From assembly GCF_038562635.1 (NCBI RefSeq), contig NZ_JBCFBO010000002.1, positions 186,001 to 250,000 on the forward strand: a stretch of 64,000 nt of DNA, given 5' to 3'. The first letter of the stretch is position 1. Every line of letters starts with the position of its first letter. The notes beneath the pieces were generated by a model. That model saw nothing but the letters and a program-made list of their open reading frames with translations. It searched no databases and was not told the origin of the DNA. Origin of the DNA: Methanobacterium sp. (GTDB lineage: Archaea > Methanobacteriota > Methanobacteria > Methanobacteriales > Methanobacteriaceae). Below, in pieces: positions 16,369 through 26,070 of this stretch. Position numbers and translations under genes: made by a program.

Positions 16369-17169
16369 TTAAAGATTCCTTATCTTCAAAAATTCTTTTG
16401 CCTTAACAGCACTGTATGTTTTCCCTTTATAATTAAAACTGCATGGAATAGCATGTTTAGGGCAGAGAGAAGTACATCTTAAACAGTATTGACAGTTTAA
16501 GCCATGATCAGGGTAGTTCCCGCTGTCTATCTTGATATTTTTAGTTGGGCACAGACCAACGCATATTCCACATTTATTGCATTTTTCCTTATTCACCTTA
16601 AAAAGGAGTAATTTCTGGTGTAAATCAATTCCAGTTAGCTTCAAAGTACCCCTTGAAAATAAGTTCACAGCATCGGATAAAATTGGAACACGTCCCCATT
16701 CAGCCTTTTCATTTACAAGATCTAATGCATATTCTTCAGCTACTTGGAGTCCCTTTTGAACTTTATTTTTGTTTGTTTTTTCATCCCGTATAAAAAATAT
16801 ATTGGAAGGCATCTGGATTTCCATGGCCCCAACTGGATTGTAACCCTTCTCTGAGACAATCTTTCGAAGTGGACCAACAATTCCTCCAGAAGTACCTCCC
16901 AGGGTGTCAACCATGAAAATTTTGGTACCACCTGCACGGGGCAACGACTCTATAAAATCCCAGACTAAAGGATAAGTTGAAAATACTGCCACAGGAAATG
17001 CTAGTCCTATCATATGCTCCAAATTAACCTTATCCGGATTTGATTCTTCGATTTTGTGTAAATTTACAGTTATGCCGTTTTTTTCGAATGTATCGCGCAT
17101 CTTCTTTACTACAAGCAGAGTATTTCCTGTCCCTGAGAAAAAATAAAAGTCTATTGTTTTTAAATCCAT
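16369..17169 (-). CDS. EFR1-type flavodoxin-ferredoxin fusion
   Basis: A 266-residue redox protein. The N-terminal half is flavodoxin-like, with the FMN phosphate loop FFSGTGNT near residue 10. The C-terminal part holds two 4Fe-4S motifs, CNKCGICVGLCP and CQYCLRCTSLCP. Such proteins move electrons between ferredoxin and unknown acceptors. The ATG at 17169 has AAAGGTG upstream. It is the last gene of an apparent three-gene unit with a membrane iron-sulfur protein and a TetR regulator, which suggests a shared electron-transfer or stress role. Confidence 0.88.
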   Translation of the reverse strand: MDLKTIDFYFFSGTGNTLLVVKKMRDTFEKNGITVNLHKIEESNPDKVNLEHMIGLAFPVAVFSTYPLVWDFIESLPRAGGTKIFMVDTLGGTSGGIVGPLRKIVSEKGYNPVGAMEIQMPSNIFFIRDEKTNKNKVQKGLQVAEEYALDLVNEKAEWGRVPILSDAVNLFSRGTLKLTGIDLHQKLLLFKVNKEKCNKCGICVGLCPTKNIKIDSGNYPDHGLNCQYCLRCTSLCPKHAIPCSFNYKGKTYSAVKAKEFLKIRNL

Positions 17170-17267
17170 AATATACACCTTTTACTGAACTTATTTATTA
17201 AATATTAACTTTAAATCATTATTAATTTATAACTTTTAAACCATTAACCTGTAAATTACATGTATTT

Positions 17268-18005
17268 TTATTTCTCCGGCCTGCCAAAAGCATATTTTAT
17301 TGCTCCCTTTGGACAGGAATCAACACATTGGCCGCATAAAATGCATTCAAAATCATGCATATCTCCATCTTTCACTTTTTGCTGCACATCAAGACTCATC
17401 GGACAGTTTCTACAGAGCCTGCATTCCGTGCAAAGCTCTTTATCAGTTTTAATGTGAAGGGAAGGCCATCTAAAAAAATTCTTTATTTTTGTCCCAATAA
17501 TCATAAATGGGGCTATAAAGCAGAAATAATGACAACTGGCCCTTTTACCAGCTATTAGTGAGACTGCAATTGTTGATAGCAGCACACCATAGTAAATAAT
17601 GTACATAAATGGTTCTGAAATAGAAACTCCACTGGCAGTCATGAAGAAAGGATCAATTTTAGTTAAACCACCTGCTAATAAAGCCATTATTGTAATAATA
17701 GCCAGCCATGGCACAAAGAGGAAATATTTAATCCAGTTATATTTTCCACCCCTTGTTTTTCCATCATTTATTGAGAAGCAGTATTCCTGAGCTCCTCCAG
17801 TTGGACAGGCCCATCCGCAGAATGCTCTACCAAAGAACAGTGATAAAATGAACAGAACAGTGAAAGTTATAAAGCTGCCTGTAATTATCCCAAAGGAAGC
17901 TCCCCATATTATCAAAAAGGGTGAAAAGTAAAACATGGTAACTGGGAAAAGTAAAAATGAAATTAACAACGTTGTTTTTCTAATTTTCTGTTTTATATCT
18001 TTCAT
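17268..18005 (-). CDS. NapH/YccM-like membrane 4Fe-4S protein
   Basis: A 245-residue integral membrane iron-sulfur protein. About four to five transmembrane segments occupy residues 8-150, including the family motif RAFCGWACPTG and a later CHYFCFIAP. The C-terminus has two 4Fe-4S motifs, CTECRLCRNCP and CILCGQCVDSCP. It probably passes electrons across or along the membrane; the donor is unknown. The ATG at 18005 follows GGGG by seven bases; a TTG at 18017 is in frame. It lies between the TetR gene and the EFR1-type gene on one strand. Confidence 0.85.
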   Translation of the reverse strand: MKDIKQKIRKTTLLISFLLFPVTMFYFSPFLIIWGASFGIITGSFITFTVLFILSLFFGRAFCGWACPTGGAQEYCFSINDGKTRGGKYNWIKYFLFVPWLAIITIMALLAGGLTKIDPFFMTASGVSISEPFMYIIYYGVLLSTIAVSLIAGKRASCHYFCFIAPFMIIGTKIKNFFRWPSLHIKTDKELCTECRLCRNCPMSLDVQQKVKDGDMHDFECILCGQCVDSCPKGAIKYAFGRPEK

Positions 18006-18107
18006 ATAATGCCCCAATTATTTTATCATAATAACATGTATTAAAGACGTATATCCTTAATTAAGTCGCGATATTACTTTAATTATTATTTAATTAATTT
18101 AAAGCAA

Positions 18108-18701
18108 TTATACTCCTTTTTCAATTGGTTTTATAAATTTTTCTTCAAATCGTTTTACCACTTCCTCAAGATTCAGCTGCTCATCGAGGAACATGTAGCA
18201 TATAATTCCATCTAGTGCTGCTGCCAAGGTAACTGCACTTGTCATGGTATCATGTGGAATAAATTCACCTGCTTCAACTCCCATCTTAAAAGCTTCTTCC
18301 AGATATTTTATATAATCTCCAGTAAACTGCTGATAATACTTTAAAAGCTCAGAATTGTCTAAAATTTTAGTAATAGACAGGAAGAGAAAAGTAGTTTCTA
18401 CAGGGTGTTCTAACCAGTACTTGAGATAATTTTCCATATAAAAAAGCAGTCCCTCTTTAACTGATGGCATTTCCATGGAGGCATGTCCTATTTCTTCTAA
18501 TTTTTTGCTTATCTTTTGATTAACAAATATCAATATCATATCCTTGCTTTTAAAGTGGTGATACAATCCGCCTTTACTTATACCTGCTTTTTTAGCAATT
18601 GATTCCATTGTAGTGTTTTCATAACCTTTTTTTAGGAAAATTTCCATAGCAGCATCAGTAATATCATTGATACGTTTTTCTTTGGATTCTTTTTTAGTCA
18701 T
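18108..18701 (-). CDS. TetR/AcrR family transcriptional regulator
   Basis: A 197-residue regulator. The N-terminal helix-turn-helix is canonical: INDITDAAMEIFLKKGYENTTMESIAKKAGISKGGLYHHF in outline, with ISKGGLYHHFKSKD as the recognition helix. The C-terminal part is an all-helical ligand-binding domain of unknown specificity. The ATG at 18701 has TGGAGAAA upstream. A palindrome just before it (18716-18732) is a likely autoregulatory operator. It leads the two iron-sulfur genes and probably represses the unit. TetR regulators are less common in archaea than in bacteria, so transfer is possible. Confidence 0.9.
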   Translation of the reverse strand: MTKKESKEKRINDITDAAMEIFLKKGYENTTMESIAKKAGISKGGLYHHFKSKDMILIFVNQKISKKLEEIGHASMEMPSVKEGLLFYMENYLKYWLEHPVETTFLFLSITKILDNSELLKYYQQFTGDYIKYLEEAFKMGVEAGEFIPHDTMTSAVTLAAALDGIICYMFLDEQLNLEEVVKRFEEKFIKPIEKGV

Positions 18702-18715
18702 TATGTTTCTCCAAA

Positions 18716-18732
18716 AAACCGACTGCCGGTTT
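18716..18732. promoter_or_regulatory. Probable TetR operator
   Basis: AAACCG-ACTGC-CGGTTT is a 17-base palindrome with perfect 6-bp arms, 15 bases upstream of the TetR start codon. Position and form fit an autoregulatory TetR operator of the ACCG/CGGT type. Confidence 0.65.
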
Positions 18733-18980
18733 GTTAAAATAACAGTGATACATCTCATTATATAAAACTTTCTAAAATTTGCAAATCATTCAAAATTTAT
18801 AATTTTAAAATATTTTGAGATTAATCCCGCTTGAATCTCCTAAAATTAGTTTAAACAATATACTAAATCATTTAAAAAATATTATATTCAATATATAAAA
18901 ATATATAAACATTGAATGGATTAAACTGCATTAAATTTTAAAATTAATCATTAAATTAATTTAATGCGTCAAAACCCCAA

Positions 18981-20000
18981 TTATGGAAATTTTATGGTGA
19001 ATTTTGTCCCATAAGTTCTATCCATATCTATTTCACCATGTATCTGATCTACCAGACTATTTACAATTCTTAAACCTAAAGAATCTGATTTTTTGTAATC
19101 TAACTCTTCTGGAAATCCGATTCCATTGTCAGATATTATCAATACATATTTTCCACCATCTTTGTAGAACTTTATTTTGATAGTACCATTTCTGCCGTCA
19201 GGAAATGCATGTTTCAGGCCGTTTGATATAAGTTCATTGACTATAAGCCCTAATGGAATTGATGTTTCAGTATCCAGTTCATGATCTTCTAAATCAAAAT
19301 TAATTTTTATAATACTAGATTGTCCAGAATACGTTTCGAAGAGTTCCATAGATAATTTTTTGATGTAATTTGCAAAGTTAATCCATTTAAGGTCAGTTGT
19401 CTGGTACAGTTTTTCATGAATTAACGCCATAGATCTTGCACGATTTTGACTGTCCCTGAAAATATTCTGTGTTTCTATATCTTCAATATACCTTGCCTGT
19501 AAATCAAGAAGGCTTGATATAACCATTAAATTATTTTTTACCCTGTGATATGTCTCTCTAATTAACATTTCCTTCTCTTGAAGGGAAGTTTTAATTTTAT
19601 CTTCCATTATTTTACGTTCTGTGATATCACGTGCTATGTGCACGCTCCCCAGCGTGTTTCCAGATTTATCCTTTATAGGAGCAGCCGTAACCATAAAATA
19701 TCCGCCCAAATTAGGTTCATACACTTCTTCAGTATGCCCTCTATTATCCATCATCATTTTCGCATGGGGACAGTTATCAACAGGCAATTTAGTACCATGA
19801 ATTGCCTCAAAACATTTAACTCCCAAACATGAATCTAGCGAAGTATTTAAACACTCTGCCATAGCAGTGTTCGCCCATATAATCTCATATTTATGGTTTA
19901 AAATAGCTATAAGATCAGGTAAGGAGTTTAATACAAACTTCCACCCTTCAATATCTTCTAAAAAAGATGTTACTCTGTATTCTACATTCATTTTAATCAT
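18981..20000 (-). CDS. PAS-domain sensor histidine kinase (HisKA_2 type)
   Basis: A 339-residue soluble sensor kinase. Residues about 15-130 form one PAS domain ending in the typical GSVHIARDITERK. The phosphoacceptor region is MLIRETYHRVKNNLMVISSLLDLQ, the HisKA_2 form common in methanogens, followed by an HATPase domain with VNELISNGLKHAF (N box) and ISDNGIGFP (G box). There are no transmembrane segments, so the signal is cytoplasmic. Several cysteines in the PAS domain (CLGVKCFEAIHG and NCPHAK) may bind a cofactor. No response regulator lies next to it; one occurs at 53332. Confidence 0.92.
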   Translation of the reverse strand: MIKMNVEYRVTSFLEDIEGWKFVLNSLPDLIAILNHKYEIIWANTAMAECLNTSLDSCLGVKCFEAIHGTKLPVDNCPHAKMMMDNRGHTEEVYEPNLGGYFMVTAAPIKDKSGNTLGSVHIARDITERKIMEDKIKTSLQEKEMLIRETYHRVKNNLMVISSLLDLQARYIEDIETQNIFRDSQNRARSMALIHEKLYQTTDLKWINFANYIKKLSMELFETYSGQSSIIKINFDLEDHELDTETSIPLGLIVNELISNGLKHAFPDGRNGTIKIKFYKDGGKYVLIISDNGIGFPEELDYKKSDSLGLRIVNSLVDQIHGEIDMDRTYGTKFTIKFP

Positions 20001-20124
20001 TTACTGAAAGTGTTTTATTCAAGTAACTCCTTTTATAATTTGAAGTTTTATAAATAAGCTGATATAAGTCCCTGCAATAATAAATAGGATGGATTTTTTA
20101 AGAAACGAATTAAAAATAGTAGTT

Positions 20125-21939
20125 TTATTTTGCGTTTTCTCTTGATTCTATTAAATTAACGATTTTGTAGGTAGCTTGCGAATACTCCTTAGAATATTTT
20201 TCAATTGCATCATTTAAAGCCTGGAAAATTTCCTGATTTCTATCGTGTTTAAATGAACTAAGTGATTCACGGTATACATCTAATTTATCCAGGAAATTTT
20301 CAAAGTTTTCTTTAGTTAATAATTCATGGAATTCACCATAGCCCAGTTTTTCGATATACATCGCATTAACAGTCTGTTCCGGCTGTTTCTTTACAGGAAT
20401 ACAAAATATTGGTTTTTTAAGATACATTGATTCACTTATCAAAGTAAATCCTCCGTTAGAAACCACTGCTTTGCACGATTCAAAGTCTTTGAAGAACTGA
20501 TTTTCATTAAATTTACGGAAGTGAAGATTTCCATCCTCTTTTTCCATGTTAAAACCATAAATTACAAATTCTTCATTAATAGATTTTAATGTAGAAATAA
20601 GCTCTAAATTGGAATCACTTGTTTGATAAACAAGTACATGGTTACCATTTACAGGGTTAAGATTTAAAATTTCTTCCCTAAGCACAGGAGGGAATAACTC
20701 TACTTTCTCCTTATTTTTAATTTCAGGATAGAAAAATGTTGTAATTAAATAACATTTAGGCCTGTTTATAAATAAACGTATGACTCCTCCAGCTACTATC
20801 TTTTCACTTAAATACCGTTCAGGGAGGTCTAATTTGCACTGAGTAATAACATGTATATTATCAAGACTAATAAGAGGTATTCCGAGTAGTTTACTTAAAA
20901 TGTTGGAGAATGCCTCAAAATCAGAAACTATAATATCCGGTTTAAATGCCCTGGCAATATTATAAAGCAGTTTAATATTAAATTTCAAACTTTTTGGAAG
21001 GTCTTTAACTACAGAAAAGAATGTAGATTTATACTGTGCATTATTTCCACTGTAAACAGTGTTAGGCCCTTCTATATAATATACATCATTGAATTTTTCT
21101 GAAAGATAGCTAAATGCTCTACCTCCAGCAAAAATAACCACATCATTTTCCTTTAACAGGTGTTTAATCATTACTGAACTTCGGATAGCATGGCCCATTC
21201 CTTCCCCACATACAGAATAAAGTATCTTCTTTTTCTTTTCTTTGGAATGTCCAAAGGTGTAGTTTAATTCACCAGCTGTAATTTTCTTGCCCATGAAGTC
21301 GTACAGGGTACTCTTTGCATAAATTAACGCCAGACTTTTAAGCCCTTCTTTTTCAAGTCTTCTTGTAGATATAAGGAGTTTAGGCTCTCTTAGCACCTTA
21401 AAAGAGTGTATTTTCCCTATCCGTTCTATATAATCACTGTCTTCTCCAAAATCAAGGCATTCATTAAATCCTTCTGCTTCCTCATGGATATCTTTCTTGG
21501 TTAAAATTCCATAACAGCCTGCACCATGGGGCTTTATTGACTCCACAAGTTTCATAAAGAAGTTCGCAAAGTCATGTAATATTTTATCTTTCTTACTATC
21601 ACTAATTGGAACTAATTGGGTTATACCTATATCAAGATCATTTTCAGTAAATTCATTTAATGCAGATTCTAGATATCCTTCAGTTAATATCGCATCAGAA
21701 TCCAGGAATAATAAATATTCCCCTTCTGCTACTTCACCCCCCTTATTTCGGCCCACAGCAGGAGATCCACCATCTACAACTTTACATCCGAACGATTCTG
21801 CTATTTCTCTTGTTTTATCAGTGGATTTAGCGTCCGCTACAATAATTTCATAATCTTTGAAATTTTGATCTTTTATACTTTGAAGTAATTTAGGGAGATA
21901 ACACTCCTCATTGTATGTTGGGATTATTATACTAAGCAT
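20125..21939 (-). CDS. Fused GT2 and GT-B glycosyltransferase
   Basis: A 604-residue two-domain protein. Residues 1-220 are a family 2 glycosyltransferase (MLSIIIPTYNEECYLPKLL, then LLFLDSDA as the DXD metal site). Residues from about 238 are a GT-B enzyme of the MurG/MGT type, starting ILYSVCGEGMGHAIRS and ending with the nucleotide-sugar site SNGGFTLISESMYLKKP. The fusion could add two sugars to one lipid or glycan acceptor. No signal or membrane segment is seen. It stands alone, with no ribosome-binding site evident before the ATG. Confidence 0.88.
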   Translation of the reverse strand: MLSIIIPTYNEECYLPKLLQSIKDQNFKDYEIIVADAKSTDKTREIAESFGCKVVDGGSPAVGRNKGGEVAEGEYLLFLDSDAILTEGYLESALNEFTENDLDIGITQLVPISDSKKDKILHDFANFFMKLVESIKPHGAGCYGILTKKDIHEEAEGFNECLDFGEDSDYIERIGKIHSFKVLREPKLLISTRRLEKEGLKSLALIYAKSTLYDFMGKKITAGELNYTFGHSKEKKKKILYSVCGEGMGHAIRSSVMIKHLLKENDVVIFAGGRAFSYLSEKFNDVYYIEGPNTVYSGNNAQYKSTFFSVVKDLPKSLKFNIKLLYNIARAFKPDIIVSDFEAFSNILSKLLGIPLISLDNIHVITQCKLDLPERYLSEKIVAGGVIRLFINRPKCYLITTFFYPEIKNKEKVELFPPVLREEILNLNPVNGNHVLVYQTSDSNLELISTLKSINEEFVIYGFNMEKEDGNLHFRKFNENQFFKDFESCKAVVSNGGFTLISESMYLKKPIFCIPVKKQPEQTVNAMYIEKLGYGEFHELLTKENFENFLDKLDVYRESLSSFKHDRNQEIFQALNDAIEKYSKEYSQATYKIVNLIESRENAK

Positions 21940-22817
21940 TCATAGATTAGTTTATTCTAATTTATTTTTAAAGCTTACTATTTAAGACATAATTAATACT
22001 AATTATTATAGTTTTTATGTATAAATATAAACTAATTACCGATACCTATCAAATCCATTTTTAAGGAAACTTTTTAAAAAATTGAATTATGCCCTCATTA
22101 AAAAGAAAATAATCTCAATTTAAAAAAATATACATATTCTAATTAAATTTAATGTAAAACAAATGAAATTCCTTTAATTCTTGTCAATTATACCTTAAAT
22201 AAGTTATTATAAACTCTTTTTTACCTATATCTGTCCTAATTCTACATAGAACGTATCTTCAATACCCATTTATCCACATTTAACTATCTTTTTACATGAA
22301 CCCCCTATGCAGTTTTAACGTACGATCTCAGTAAATCAGGGTTAAACTACAATTATCCAGTAAAAATCACTTAAACCTTGTATTAATATCCAAATAACAA
22401 AAACATCATGATGGTTATAAAGTTTATAGGAAGGATATCCCGATTTATTCTCAGTCATATTAACCCATTCAAAATCATTTTAAGTTTATTACTCCATAAT
22501 GAAATTTTGTTTACTACTACCAAATTAGTTTTAATACGTCTTTTTTAACCCTTGTTATATCTTAATACTCCCATAAAAAGTTAGATTCTTAATTAACTAA
22601 ATTTTATGAATTATATAATATATAAGCACATGTAAAATTAATATTATACTAAAAAAATAATTTTAATGCAATAAGGTGAAATTTTTGATAAGTCTTTATA
22701 TCTTTCAAAGTACAATACAATAATTGCAGAACAAAAATTATAAATAGAAGTTAAAATGGAAATTTCGATTTTTGATTTTATATTGTTTTTAACTTTTAAT
22801 AGAATGGAGATGTTAAC
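21940..22817. other. Gene-free AT-rich region
   Basis: About 880 bases with no credible gene. A perfect palindrome CATCATGATG occurs at 22404-22413, the same ten bases found in the leader of the first serine protease. The rest is AT-rich, and ends with a GGAGATG ribosome-binding site in front of the coiled-coil gene. Confidence 0.5.
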
Positions 22818-23339
22818 ATAGACAGTATAGACGAATATTTAAGCGAATTTTTAGAATCTGCTGGCAAAACAGAAGAAGTTAAAAAAATAGATGAGCAAAT
22901 AACCATCTATCAAAATGAATTAAATAATCTTGAAAATAAAGACACAATTACTACAAACAATATTACACGCACAGAAGAGGAGCTTAAATATCTTAAAGAG
23001 AATTTAAAAGAAAATAACAGTGATTCAAGTCTTAAAGATATTGAGACTACAAAAATTAAATTAAGTGATCTTGAAAAACGCCATACAACAATTAAAACAG
23101 TGATATCTGAAAAAAATGAAACCCTAACAGATTTAAATCATGAAAAAGATGAAATAATTAAAAAATGTCTCATGAAATTACATGCAGACATGAAAAAAAG
23201 TCACAGAAAAGTAACTGAAGACCATGATAAATATGTAGAGTTATACACAAAAGCACGGGAAGAAAGACACAGTATAGAAAGAAAAATGAGGAATTTAAAA
23301 GTACTTGTCTACAAAACTTACAAAATACGACTAAAATAA
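22818..23339 (+). CDS. Coiled-coil hypothetical protein, apparent ATA start
   Basis: An open frame of 173 codons, very rich in Glu, Lys and Leu with heptad spacing, so a long coiled coil (for example EEELKYLKENLKENN and TKIKLSDLEKRH); no family recognised. The frame contains no ATG, GTG or TTG before 23100, and is closed by a TAG at 22800. GGAGATG at 22806-22812, resembling GGAGGTG, lies five bases before an ATA codon at 22818, giving a natural start x-DSIDEYLSEFLES. Either ATA initiates, or the start has mutated and only the part from the GTG at 23100 (79 residues) is made. Confidence 0.65.
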   Translation: MDSIDEYLSEFLESAGKTEEVKKIDEQITIYQNELNNLENKDTITTNNITRTEEELKYLKENLKENNSDSSLKDIETTKIKLSDLEKRHTTIKTVISEKNETLTDLNHEKDEIIKKCLMKLHADMKKSHRKVTEDHDKYVELYTKAREERHSIERKMRNLKVLVYKTYKIRLK

Positions 23340-23496
23340 ATTTTACATGTTTTCAAATTTTATATTAAATTATAATTGTTTTAAAACATGAGTTAATTAC
23401 TTCTTTTTTGTATATCACTAACTTACAAAAAATAAGCGGCATAATTGCGGTAAAAAATTAATTAATAAATTAAAACTATTTTTAAAGGATATAAAT

Positions 23497-23796
23497 CTAT
23501 CCTCCACCGTCACAGAGTTCTGAGCTCATATCAATATCTTCATCAACAAGCTTCTTCCTGTTTTTAAGTTTTTCTTTGATGTCTTCTCTGGATTCTTTTT
23601 TAAGTCCATTTTTTTCTATTTTTTCAATGGCCTGCAAATAATTGCTTTTATACCAGAGATCTGTATCTTCTAATTTTGCCCAGGTAGCTTCATTTTCAGT
23701 TTTAATGTCAACAACTTTACCAATTGTACCAGTTCCATTATATATAACATAGGAACCTTTCATTATAGGTTTACCGCAGAAATCTGAAACTTCCAT
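23497..23796 (-). CDS. DUF2098 protein
   Basis: A 99-residue methanogen protein of the DUF2098 family. The core is GSYVIYNGTGTIGKVVDIKTE, a small beta-barrel-like pattern, followed by TDLWYKSNYLQAI and a charged tail ending ELCDGGG. The function is unknown. The ATG at 23796 has AAGGGGGT upstream. It lies 34 bases after the PRC-barrel gene on the same strand, and the two are probably co-transcribed. Confidence 0.85.
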   Translation of the reverse strand: MEVSDFCGKPIMKGSYVIYNGTGTIGKVVDIKTENEATWAKLEDTDLWYKSNYLQAIEKIEKNGLKKESREDIKEKLKNRKKLVDEDIDMSSELCDGGG

Positions 23797-23830
23797 TATT
23801 TAACCCCCTTAAAGTTAATAGATTTAAACA

Positions 23831-24124
23831 TCAGTCCTCTTTAGTAAGAGTTAATCTTGTCTTTTCAGGAGCTTTTTCCTCTTCTTCTTCAAATATTCCT
23901 TCTATTTCAGCTTCTTCAAGATTTAAGATTAGATAGTCCCCTACCTGTTGAATGTCACGGGGTTTAATTTCAAAAGTTCTATTTCTAACCCACACTTCAC
24001 CAGTAGATATTGTGATTGTGTCTATAACACCTTCTTTTGGCATCAAATCAACATCAGATACTTTTCCAATTTCCATTGCATTTTTATCAAGGACTTTTCT
24101 ACCCATTAACTCGCTTACTTTCAT
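23831..24124 (-). CDS. PRC-barrel domain protein
   Basis: A 97-residue single PRC-barrel protein: MKVSELMGRKVLDKNAMEIGKVSDVDLMPKEG in outline, with the typical G-x-x-V-x-D pattern, then the RPRDIQQVGDYLIL-like strand. PRC-barrel proteins in archaea are small RNA- or division-associated adaptors; the role here is unknown. The ATG at 24124 has AGGTGT upstream. An acidic tail (EEEEEKAPEKTRLTLTKED) ends it. Confidence 0.87.
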   Translation of the reverse strand: MKVSELMGRKVLDKNAMEIGKVSDVDLMPKEGVIDTITISTGEVWVRNRTFEIKPRDIQQVGDYLILNLEEAEIEGIFEEEEEKAPEKTRLTLTKED

Positions 24125-24324
24125 AAATACACCTGTTTTTAGTCTATTTTTTAAAGCATATATTTTTTATGAGTGCACAATATAACTGTAGTATAATTAT
24201 TATTAACTGTCCATATACCTCAAATTTAAAATATACCTCAAAAATCTATTTAAAATTTAAATTAATTATTTTTAGGAAATATAATTTTATTAAGTTGATG
24301 GAATCATAGTAATATAGTGATGTT

Positions 24325-25413
24325 ATGAAGTCTTCATTTAAAATATTCAGCGCCTTTGGAATCCCTGTGGAACTGCACATTTCATTTTTATTATTAATGC
24401 TTTTTATATATGTTATAGCCTTTTTAGGAATAATATCTGTGTATATCGCGTTTCTAATCACATTACTATTTGTAACAGTTGTTGTACATGAATTAAGCCA
24501 TTCTTATGTGGCAAAGAGATATGGAGTTAAAGTAGGTAAAATAGTTCTCTTACCCATTGGCGGTGTATCTGCAATGGAAGAGATTCCTAAGGATCCAGAT
24601 CAAGAACTTAAAATAGCTGCTGCTGGGCCACTTGCCAATATTTTAATAGCATTAGCTTGTTTTATAGGCCTGTTAATTATTGGCGGCGTGGGTTCTTTAA
24701 CTTTTAACTCATTCTTTATTTCTAACACTCCATCAGTAGATTTATCTCTGTTTCTTGCTAACTTCTTAGGAGTTAATCTTGTACTTGGACTTTTTAATCT
24801 TCTTCCTGCTTTCCCCATGGATGGGGGAAGAGTACTAAGAGCTTTTTTTGCAAAAAGAATGAGTTATACCAAAGCAACTAAAGCTGCTGCTTCAGTAGGA
24901 AAACAGTTCGCTATCTTAATGGTTATATTAGGTATATTTTTTAATTTTATTTTGATATTGATAGCGATATTCATTTACTTAGGTGCAGACCAAGAATATA
25001 AAAATGTCATGATTTCATCAAAGCTTGAGGGAATCAAAGTTAGAGATATCATGACTAAAGATGTAAATACATTAACTCCAGATACCTCGGTTTCAGAGGC
25101 ATTAAATACCATGTTCAAACAAAGACACATGGGCTATCCTGTAAAAGATCATGGTGAGCTTGTTGGTATCGTTACTTTCGATGACATTTCTAAGATACCT
25201 GAAAATCAGAGGGATACACTTATTGGAAATATAATGACTAAAAAACTTATTTTAGCAAACCCTGAAGAGCCTGCAATGAATACCCTAGAAAAAATTACTA
25301 AAAACAATATTGGAAGACTTCCAGTTATTGAAAATGGAAATTTAGTCGGAATAATCTCTAAAACAGATATAATGAGGGTTTTAGAAGTATTAGATACTAA
25401 ACCCCCTGAATAA
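24325..25413 (+). CDS. Site-2 protease (M50) with two CBS domains
   Basis: A 362-residue intramembrane zinc metalloprotease. The zinc site HELSH is at residues 55-59, and the third ligand is Asp166 in LPAFPMDGGR. About six transmembrane segments cover residues 15-220. Two CBS domains follow (about 238-355: VRDIMTKDVNTL and IGNIMTKKLIL), the arrangement of archaeal S2P proteins, in which CBS domains may sense adenine nucleotides. It would cut membrane-bound regulators; the substrate is unknown. The ATG at 24325 has only a weak GTGATG upstream. Confidence 0.93.
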   Translation: MKSSFKIFSAFGIPVELHISFLLLMLFIYVIAFLGIISVYIAFLITLLFVTVVVHELSHSYVAKRYGVKVGKIVLLPIGGVSAMEEIPKDPDQELKIAAAGPLANILIALACFIGLLIIGGVGSLTFNSFFISNTPSVDLSLFLANFLGVNLVLGLFNLLPAFPMDGGRVLRAFFAKRMSYTKATKAAASVGKQFAILMVILGIFFNFILILIAIFIYLGADQEYKNVMISSKLEGIKVRDIMTKDVNTLTPDTSVSEALNTMFKQRHMGYPVKDHGELVGIVTFDDISKIPENQRDTLIGNIMTKKLILANPEEPAMNTLEKITKNNIGRLPVIENGNLVGIISKTDIMRVLEVLDTKPPE

Positions 25414-25441
25414 ATTCTTTTTCAGCACTTGGTAATTAAAT

Positions 25442-25786
25442 TCACGTTTCTTCTAGGATAATTGTAAATTTATATACCGGTTCGAACTCAGATTCAATAC
25501 TATTTAAAGATGATATGCCTCTAAATTTATATGAAACTGGTTCAATACTTCCATTAACTTTGTCTAATGAAATTAATTGACCATTTTTTACTGTCTGGTT
25601 TTCATCATTTTTATCTTCAAAAAATTCATGAATTATCTTTCCAATTTCACCTACAGCAGAAACATCGACCCTTTTAATTTTTTCTTTATCATTTTTTATC
25701 TCAACGAAATCTTTCAAAACTTTAAGTTTGTATTCTTCATTCCCACAGACTTTACTAAATGTTACTTTATTTACAGTCTCGCTCAT
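25442..25786 (-). CDS. Hypothetical protein
   Basis: A 114-residue soluble protein beginning MSETVNKVTFSKVCGNEEY. Composition suggests alternating strands and a helix (VGEIGKIIHEFFEDKND). No family is recognised. The ATG at 25786 has a perfect AGGAGGT six bases upstream, which supports a real, well-translated gene. It converges on the site-2 protease gene, and its upstream side faces the hairpin array. Confidence 0.7.
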   Translation of the reverse strand: MSETVNKVTFSKVCGNEEYKLKVLKDFVEIKNDKEKIKRVDVSAVGEIGKIIHEFFEDKNDENQTVKNGQLISLDKVNGSIEPVSYKFRGISSLNSIESEFEPVYKFTIILEET

Positions 25787-26070
25787 AGAATACCTCCTGT
25801 ATAATCCATGCAATTTCCGAGTATGAATTAATTAATTTTAGATATGAACTGAACTTATAAAAAAAATTTACTATTTTAAAGTCTAATTCAGAAATAGTTC
25901 CTAAATAGTCAATAAAAAATATTTAATTGAGTTAAAATAATTTCCCATTTTAGGAAAAAATAAAAATTTGACATACATAACTATTATATTATACCAGATG
26001 TCTATAAACTTATTAAATAGAGAATTTTCATTTGATATAAAACTTAATATTATCTTTAATTTAACTACCC
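25787..26070. other. AT-rich spacer before the hairpin array
   Basis: Some 280 bases between the hypothetical gene and the hairpin array. It is strongly AT-rich with no gene seen. It presumably holds the promoter of the leftward gene. Confidence 0.45.
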
